A stretch of 17,769 nt of DNA, from the NCBI GenBank assembly GCA_949739465.1, contig CATIYQ010000073.1:1-17769 (forward strand), written 5' to 3'. Source of the stretch: an uncultured Peptococcaceae bacterium. GTDB lineage: Bacteria > Bacillota > Dehalobacteriia > UBA4068 > JAAVYR01. Each line of letters starts with the position of its first letter. The first letter of the stretch is position 1. The position numbers were made by a program, and so were the translations under genes. Shown piece by piece: positions 13,367 through 17,769 of the stretch. A model generated the notes under the pieces. It did no database searches, was not told the DNA's origin, and saw only the letters and a list, made by a program, of their open reading frames with translations.

Positions 13367-13399
13367 ATATGAATAACCAACAGAAAGGAATGGTAGTAT

Positions 13400-13657
13400 A
13401 TGGAAGAAAGAATTGGTATTGTGGGGATTTTATTGGACAGTAATGAAGTGGCAGCCCAGGTCAATGATGTGCTGCATGGTCACAGTCCGTTGATTTTAGG
13501 GCGGATGGGGTTGCCTTATCGGGAATACGGTGTTTCTGTAATTTCCTTAATCGTCAAGGGAACAACTGATGAGATTTCCAGCTTAACGGGGCAGTTAGGG
13601 CAGATAGCCGGAGTCAATGTCAAATCTGCCATGCATAAAGAAGTATTGAGCAAATAG
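13400..13657 (+). CDS. TM1266-family iron-only hydrogenase system regulator
   Basis: An 85-aa protein of the TM1266 family, a small ACT/NikR-C-terminal-like ferredoxin-fold protein that accompanies [FeFe]-hydrogenase maturation genes. Typical features are the opening RIGIVGILLDS strand, the helix NEVAAQVNDVLHGH, the IILGRMGLPYREYGVSVISLIVKG segment (here LILGRMGLPY) and a second helix-strand with GVNVKSAMHK. It lacks a DNA-binding domain, so 'regulator' is a family name only; it may bind a small molecule or metal. AAAGGA (13384-13389) lies 10 nt before the ATG. It is first in the operon, 56 nt before hydE, and sits just after the candidate attenuator. Confidence 0.88.
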   Translation: MEERIGIVGILLDSNEVAAQVNDVLHGHSPLILGRMGLPYREYGVSVISLIVKGTTDEISSLTGQLGQIAGVNVKSAMHKEVLSK

Positions 13658-13713
13658 TCTGTGGCAAAAGGCAGCTAGTTGAAGGCAATTACTCGAAGAA
13701 AGGTGGGTGCGGT

Positions 13714-14736
13714 ATGTTAAGAAAATCAGAGCTTTTGCCAATGATTGATAAGCTAGCCGCAACCTGCCAAGGCACTGTTGCGGAAATTGCTGCTCTCCTT
13801 GCTTGTGAAGACCACGAGGTCTTGGCGTATTTATTTGCCAAAGCCCATGGAGTGCGAGAGGCTGCTTTCGGGCGGGATATTTACCTTCGCGCTATTATTG
13901 AGTTTTCCAATATTTGTCGCTGTCGCTGTGTTTATTGCGGTATTAACAGGGATAATCAAAAACAGCAACGGTATCGTATGAGTGGGGAAGAAATTCTAGC
14001 TCTTGCTAATACTGCCATAGAGGCAGGGTATAGAACTATCGTGCTGCAAAGCGGAGAGGATTTATGGTATGGCAGAGAGGTATTAGGCGAGATTATCAAA
14101 AGAATAAAAACTTATGATGCAAAAGTTGCCGTAACCTTAAGTGTTGGGGAGCGAAGCTATGAAGACTATGCTTATTGGCGGACGTGTGGCGCAGATCGTT
14201 ACCTCATCAAGCATGAGACAGCAGACAAGTCGCTATATGAGCGGCTGCACCCCGGTCATCGTCTTGCGGAGCGGCTTGCTTGTCAAAAGCAGTTGCAGGC
14301 GCTGGGTTATGCCATGGGCAGCGGCTTCATGGTGGGGTTGCCCGGGCAGACGTTGGAAATCCTTGCCCAAGATATTTTATTGTTGCAGGAAATGGAAGTG
14401 GCTATGGCAGGCATTGGTCCCTTTATTCCCCACCCGGAAACAATCCTGGCAGCTGCGGCAAAAGGGGATATTGCCTTAACGGAAAAAGCTCTTGCTATTA
14501 CCAGGCTGTTGCTGCCTACTGTTCATTTGCCGGCGACTACGGCTCTTACCGTGCAGGGAGGGAGATTGGGCGCCCTTGCCGCCGGGGCGGACGTCATCAT
14601 GCAGAAGGCGACGCCTGAGGATAAGCAGCGGTTGTATGAAATCTATCCCCGACCGGTAAAAGAGGAATATTCCCTGAAAGAGAAACGACAATTGCTTATC
14701 ACCCAATTAGACCAACTGGGTTACAAGGGTGTTTAA
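13714..14736 (+). CDS. hydE: [FeFe]-hydrogenase maturase HydE, radical SAM enzyme
   Basis: A 340-aa cytoplasmic radical SAM enzyme. The CX3CX2C motif is C68, C72, C75 in SNICRCRCVYCGINRDN, and the GINRDN continuation is diagnostic of HydE against BioB. The SAM-binding barrel continues with IVLQSGED, VTLSVGERSYEDY and the HETADKSLYERLHP segment, and then GFMVGLPGQTLE and GIGPFIPHPET. HydE acts on the Fe(CO)2(CN)-Cys synthon from HydG to make the precursor of the 2Fe subcluster. Length is normal. The second, non-essential Fe-S site of some HydE proteins (cysteines near the C-terminus) is absent, as no Cys occurs in the last 130 residues. AAAGGTGG lies just upstream. It is in one operon with the TM1266-family gene, hydG and hydF. 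Confidence 0.93.
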   Translation: MLRKSELLPMIDKLAATCQGTVAEIAALLACEDHEVLAYLFAKAHGVREAAFGRDIYLRAIIEFSNICRCRCVYCGINRDNQKQQRYRMSGEEILALANTAIEAGYRTIVLQSGEDLWYGREVLGEIIKRIKTYDAKVAVTLSVGERSYEDYAYWRTCGADRYLIKHETADKSLYERLHPGHRLAERLACQKQLQALGYAMGSGFMVGLPGQTLEILAQDILLLQEMEVAMAGIGPFIPHPETILAAAAKGDIALTEKALAITRLLLPTVHLPATTALTVQGGRLGALAAGADVIMQKATPEDKQRLYEIYPRPVKEEYSLKEKRQLLITQLDQLGYKGV

Positions 14737-14780
14737 TTTATGTATAAAAGATAAAAGAAAGAAGATAGGAGCGAGGAATC

Positions 14781-16202
14781 ATGGGCTATAACAAGGCTTC
14801 TCAGTTAGCGGAAGAATTTATTCATCAGGAAACCATTGAGCGTATGTTAGAACAAGGAAACATTGACGCAAAAAATGACGGGTTGGTGCGGACTATTATC
14901 GAGAAAGCCGCTGGCTTTGGTGGGCTGACCGCTCAGGAAGCGGTGACCTTAAGTTATGTTACTGATAACGGCTTGCTGGAAGAGATGTTTGCTACCGCCA
15001 AGAAAATCAAAGACCATATTTACGGGCAGCGTATCGTCATGTTTGCGCCTATTTATGTATCCGACTATTGCGTCAATGAGTGTGCTTATTGCGGTTATCA
15101 TGTCTCTTGTCCCATGGAGCGGAAACAACTGACTATGGAAGAGCTGCTACGGGAAGTGGAAGTCTTAGAAAAAATGGGACATAAACGGCTGGCATTAGAG
15201 GCGGGAGAAGACCCCAAGCATTGTCCTATCGACTATATCTTGGAATGTATTAAAACCATTTATAGCAAGAAGACAGCAGCGGCGGCAGGCGGCACAGGAG
15301 AAATCCGCCGTGTTAATGTCAATATTGCCGCGACTACCGTAGAAAACTACCGTAAGCTGAAGGAAGCGGGTATCGGTACTTATATTCTCTTCCAGGAAAC
15401 TTATCACAAGCCTACTTATGAAAAATATCATTTGAAAGGTCCGAAACGGAACTATGATTATCATACCACCGCTCATGACCGTGCCATGGAAGCGGGCATT
15501 GACGATGTGGGGTTTGGAGCGTTATACGGCTTATACGACTGGCATTTTGAACTGGCAGGGACTATTTTTCATAAGGAACACCTAGAGGCGGTATTCGGCG
15601 TTGGTCCTCATACTATTTCCGTGCCACGGATTCGTCCTACGGCAGACGCTGCGGAAAATCGTTTTCCCTATGCGGTAAATGACGACGACTTCAAAAAATT
15701 AGTCGCCATTATCCGCATGGCAGTGCCTTATACGGGCATCATCTTAAGCACCAGGGAGGAACAAAGTTATCGTGACGAAGTCATTGATTTAGGCGTATCT
15801 CAGGTCAGCGCCGGCTCTGCCACAGGAGTTGGCGGTTATGTGGACGGCTCTCAACCGTCTCAATTTGAAGTGGCAGACGAGCGGACGCCGTTAGAGGTGA
15901 CGAAAAATCTCTTGCGGCGAGGATATATTCCCAGCTTCTGTACGGCTTGCTATGGCTCGGGTCGGACGGGAGACCGTTTTATGTCCTTTGCAAAAACGGG
16001 GCAAATCAGCAATTTCTGTCAGGCAAACGCCATTCTCACTCTGAAAGAATACAGCATAGGTTATGGTGACGTAGAGTTTCAAGAATTAACCGATGCATTA
16101 ATTACCACAGAAGTGGAGAAAATCCCTAATGAGAAGGTCCGGGAGAAAACCAAAGAATACCTGACCCGCATTGAGCAGGGAGAAAATAACTTTAAGTGGT
16201 AG
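14781..16202 (+). CDS. hydG: [FeFe]-hydrogenase maturase HydG, tyrosine lyase
   Basis: A 473-aa radical SAM enzyme that splits tyrosine to p-cresol and dehydroglycine, and from that makes CO and CN- bound to iron with cysteine. The N-terminal cluster motif CX3CX2C is C97, C101, C104 in YCVNECAYCGYH. The C-terminal second cluster motif CX2CX22C is C387, C390, C413 in SFCTACYGSGRTGDRF and NFCQAN, which separates HydG from its relative ThiH. LALEAGEDP, LFQETYH and GFGALYGLYDW are family blocks. Length is typical. AGGAG (14767-14771) supports the start. It lies 44 nt after hydE and 12 nt before hydF. Confidence 0.97.
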   Translation: MGYNKASQLAEEFIHQETIERMLEQGNIDAKNDGLVRTIIEKAAGFGGLTAQEAVTLSYVTDNGLLEEMFATAKKIKDHIYGQRIVMFAPIYVSDYCVNECAYCGYHVSCPMERKQLTMEELLREVEVLEKMGHKRLALEAGEDPKHCPIDYILECIKTIYSKKTAAAAGGTGEIRRVNVNIAATTVENYRKLKEAGIGTYILFQETYHKPTYEKYHLKGPKRNYDYHTTAHDRAMEAGIDDVGFGALYGLYDWHFELAGTIFHKEHLEAVFGVGPHTISVPRIRPTADAAENRFPYAVNDDDFKKLVAIIRMAVPYTGIILSTREEQSYRDEVIDLGVSQVSAGSATGVGGYVDGSQPSQFEVADERTPLEVTKNLLRRGYIPSFCTACYGSGRTGDRFMSFAKTGQISNFCQANAILTLKEYSIGYGDVEFQELTDALITTEVEKIPNEKVREKTKEYLTRIEQGENNFKW

Positions 16203-16214
16203 GAAGGGAACGCT

Positions 16215-17399
16215 ATGGCAAATTTATGGGAAACGCCCAAGGGGGAACGGCTGCATATTGGTTTCATCGGTATGACCAACGCGGGCAAATCTACTTGGAT
16301 GAACGCGCTGACGGGAAAAGATATGAGTATGGTATCGCCGGTAGCAGGCACTACCACTGACCCCGTGGAAAAGGCCATGGAGTTGTTACCGTTAGGACCA
16401 GTGCTGCTTATTGATACGCCGGGCTTCGGTGACGACAGTCAGTTGGGAAAGTCACGCTTGGAGAAAATGGAAGCGGCATTAGCTCAGCTGCATTTAGCAG
16501 TGGTAGTGGTCCCCAACGATAGTCCCCTTTCTCCTCTCTATGAGTTGTATATCTCGCTGCTGAAAGAGAAAAATATTCCCTTCTTTTTCTTAGTCAACGA
16601 TTTTGGTAGCGGGGAAATGGTGGAGGGGCTTCCTGAGGGAGTCGAAGCGGTTTTGTGCAACCCTGGGCAAGAAGGGGACAGGGAGCGGCTGAAGGAAGTC
16701 ATCATTAAAAAACTCTCAGCCAAGGCAGAAAGGGAAGAGCTTACCCTTACCGGCGGATTGGCGGGGCAAGGGGATAGGGTGTTGTTGGTTGTCCCCCAGG
16801 ACGCTCAAGCGCCCAAAGGACGGTTGATTTTACCCCAAGTCCAGGTCATTCGGGATTTGCTGGATAAAAATGCGCTGGTATCCATGGTGAAATTAGAGCA
16901 GCTCTCTCAATATTTGCAGGAAATGCCTCTGCCGGATTTGGTTATTGTAGATTCTCAAGTGTTTTCCCAGGTAGATGCGTTGCTGCCTAAAGAGGTGCGG
17001 CTGACGTCTTTTTCCATTCTCATGGCTCGGTATAAAGGGGATATGAAAACCTGGCTTGCCGGAGCGGAGGCGTTAACCCATTTAACCCCGGAAAAACCTG
17101 TGCTTATTTGGGAAGCGTGTACCCACCATGTGCAGGAGGGGGATATTGCCCGGGAAAAGCTGCCTCGAGTGTTATCAAAAATTGCAGGCAGCCCCTTGGA
17201 TATTCACTGCCATAGCGGCAAGGATTTCCCGAAGAATATCGGCGACTATCAGCTTATCATCCATTGCGGCGGCTGTATGCTGAACCAACCTCAAGTCATG
17301 GCGCGTCTTTCTATGGCGGAGGAACAGGGTATCCCTATCACCAACTTTGGCGTAGTTTTCGCTTATGCCGCAGGTATATTGGAACGAGTGTGTTATTAA
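16215..17399 (+). CDS. hydF: [FeFe]-hydrogenase maturase HydF, scaffold GTPase
   Basis: A 394-aa scaffold protein that receives the 2Fe precursor and loads apo-hydrogenase. The N-terminal GTPase domain has G1 GMTNAGKS (19-26), G2 around TTT (46-48) and G3 DTPG (67-70). The G4 position reads NDFG (128-131), not NKxD, and the G5 region (VLCNPGQEG) lacks SA[K/L]. A dimerisation domain follows (about 180-290). The C-terminal domain has the Fe-S ligand set CTH (C302, H304) and HCGGC (H350, C351, C354), matching the HydF CxH...HCxxC motif. It ends with TNFGVVFAYAAGILERV, typical of the family. GGAAGGGA (16203-16210) overlaps the end of hydG. It is the last gene of the operon and full length. Confidence 0.95.
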   Translation: MANLWETPKGERLHIGFIGMTNAGKSTWMNALTGKDMSMVSPVAGTTTDPVEKAMELLPLGPVLLIDTPGFGDDSQLGKSRLEKMEAALAQLHLAVVVVPNDSPLSPLYELYISLLKEKNIPFFFLVNDFGSGEMVEGLPEGVEAVLCNPGQEGDRERLKEVIIKKLSAKAEREELTLTGGLAGQGDRVLLVVPQDAQAPKGRLILPQVQVIRDLLDKNALVSMVKLEQLSQYLQEMPLPDLVIVDSQVFSQVDALLPKEVRLTSFSILMARYKGDMKTWLAGAEALTHLTPEKPVLIWEACTHHVQEGDIAREKLPRVLSKIAGSPLDIHCHSGKDFPKNIGDYQLIIHCGGCMLNQPQVMARLSMAEEQGIPITNFGVVFAYAAGILERVCY

Positions 17400-17400
17400 A

Positions 17401-17448
17401 ATATAAAAAAGGCAGTACGATTGATTTCTCGTACTGCCTTTTTTATAT
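17401..17448. terminator. Bidirectional terminator between hydF and the convergent gene
   Basis: A perfect 20-bp inverted repeat (17401-17420 with 17429-17448) with an 8-nt loop. The A/T ends serve as U-tracts in both directions, so it ends hydF (plus) and the gene entering from the right (minus). Confidence 0.95.
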
Positions 17449-17450
17449 GG

Positions 17451-17769
17451 TTATTCTATTACCGTAATCTTTCCTGTCTCGGTGTGAATCACAAACCCGT
17501 CGTTGAAATCCTGTCGGGTGTAATCGTGGTTGGGATAGATAAGATACAAATAGGTGCTTTCCTGGTTCTCTTCTTCTTTGTTGACTTTGCGCGCTAGAAA
17601 CGCCGCCTCGTACTGACTGGAATAAGTCTCTCCCGGCAAGTCCGAGATGCGTTCAATACCGCCGTCGGCGATGCGAATCCGATAAATGCCCGTTGGATAA
17701 GAGGCTGTTTCACCTAATTGCAGCACAAAAATTTCTTGAGTTGTAGCGAGAAGGGGTGCAGCGTTTACA
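17451..17769 (-). CDS. C-terminal end of an unrecognised protein (cut by window edge)
   Basis: An open minus-strand frame of about 106 codons that continues past the right edge and ends with TAA at 17451-17453. A GTG at 17726 exists, but the frame stays open upstream with protein-like sequence (LLATTQEIFVLQLGE), so this is the tail of a larger protein. The pattern of short strands with turns (GIYRIRIADGGIERI, YLYLIYPNHD, DGFVIHTETGKITVIE) suggests a beta-propeller or similar beta-repeat fold. I do not recognise the family. It is convergent with hydF and shares its terminator. Confidence 0.65.
   Translation of the reverse strand, partial: VNAAPLLATTQEIFVLQLGETASYPTGIYRIRIADGGIERISDLPGETYSSQYEAAFLARKVNKEEENQESTYLYLIYPNHDYTRQDFNDGFVIHTETGKITVIE

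Larger units (their letters stand above)
13232..13399 (+). promoter_or_regulatory. Leader of the hyd operon with alternative terminator/antiterminator folds
   Basis: Two folds compete. The antiterminator pairs 13290-13310 with 13322-13338 (about 16 bp with bulges: TGGGAG with CTCCCA, CAAAA with TTTTG, then C/AGAT with ATCT..G). The terminator pairs 13333-13340 (CTCCCATT) with 13353-13360 (AATGGGAG), followed by T6. Both need CTCCCA at 13333-13338, so they cannot coexist. A short CCAA (13271-13274) can pair with TTGG (13289-13292) and could release the terminator arm. This is the layout of a transcription attenuator or riboswitch. No known aptamer class is recognised, and the effector is unknown. 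Confidence 0.55.

Noticed and set aside
13345..13373. Possible promoter overlapping the leader terminator (TTGCGC, 17 nt, TATGAA)
   Set aside because: Both boxes match poorly (3 of 6 and 4 of 6), and a far better promoter exists at 13197-13225.

Overview
The window reads as chromosome of an anaerobic Bacillota bacterium (Clostridia or Negativicutes; I cannot place the genus). The reasons are a complete [FeFe]-hydrogenase maturation operon, strong GGAGG-type ribosome binding sites, sigma-A-like promoters, many intrinsic terminators, a YtrA-type GntR/ABC operon, and the DUF4358 / MBOAT / DHHW gene set common in clostridia. No transposase, integrase, tRNA, rRNA or CRISPR array is visible.

Layout. 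(1) 1-1424, minus strand: a GntR-ABC ATPase-permease operon, the permease cut by the window edge, read from a consensus promoter whose -10 lies in a perfect 17-bp palindrome. (2) 1514-2338, plus: an Mrp/NBP35-type Fe-S carrier ATPase, ending at a bidirectional terminator shared with a convergent D-2-hydroxyacid dehydrogenase (2387-3334, minus). (3) 3474-5663, minus: a large secreted protein with a copper amine oxidase N-terminal-like domain and two PKD-like domains. It is divergent from a DUF4358-like lipoprotein (5952-6464, plus), and both promoters are followed at the same distance by the same 11-nt element. (4) 6615-9209, plus: an MBOAT acyltransferase and a DHHW (AlgX/AlgJ-like) protein, a probable cell-envelope polysaccharide O-acylation pair. 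(5) 9358-11106, plus: an unrecognised single-pass membrane protein with an acidic cytoplasmic tail. (6) 11107-11633: a gene-free stretch with a terminator, a candidate multi-branched structured RNA, and the sulP promoter. (7) 11634-13256, plus: a SulP/STAS anion transporter. (8) 13400-17399, plus: TM1266-family regulator, hydE, hydG, hydF. (9) 17451-17769, minus: the C-terminal end of an unrecognised protein.

How they fit. HydG (tyrosine to CO, CN- and an Fe-Cys synthon), HydE (synthon processing) and HydF (scaffold GTPase) together build the 2Fe subcluster of the [FeFe]-hydrogenase H-cluster; the structural hydrogenase is not in the window. The part most worth a second look is the leader of this operon. 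A strong extended -10 promoter inside the 3' end of sulP makes a leader of about 165 nt. It can fold either as a terminator or as a competing antiterminator, and a short ORF with a good Shine-Dalgarno and two Cys codons overlaps both. The candidate RNA before sulP and the loss of the G4/G5 guanine-recognition motifs in HydF are the next most interesting. All RNA folds, promoters and family assignments come from reading by eye; no search or folding program was run.
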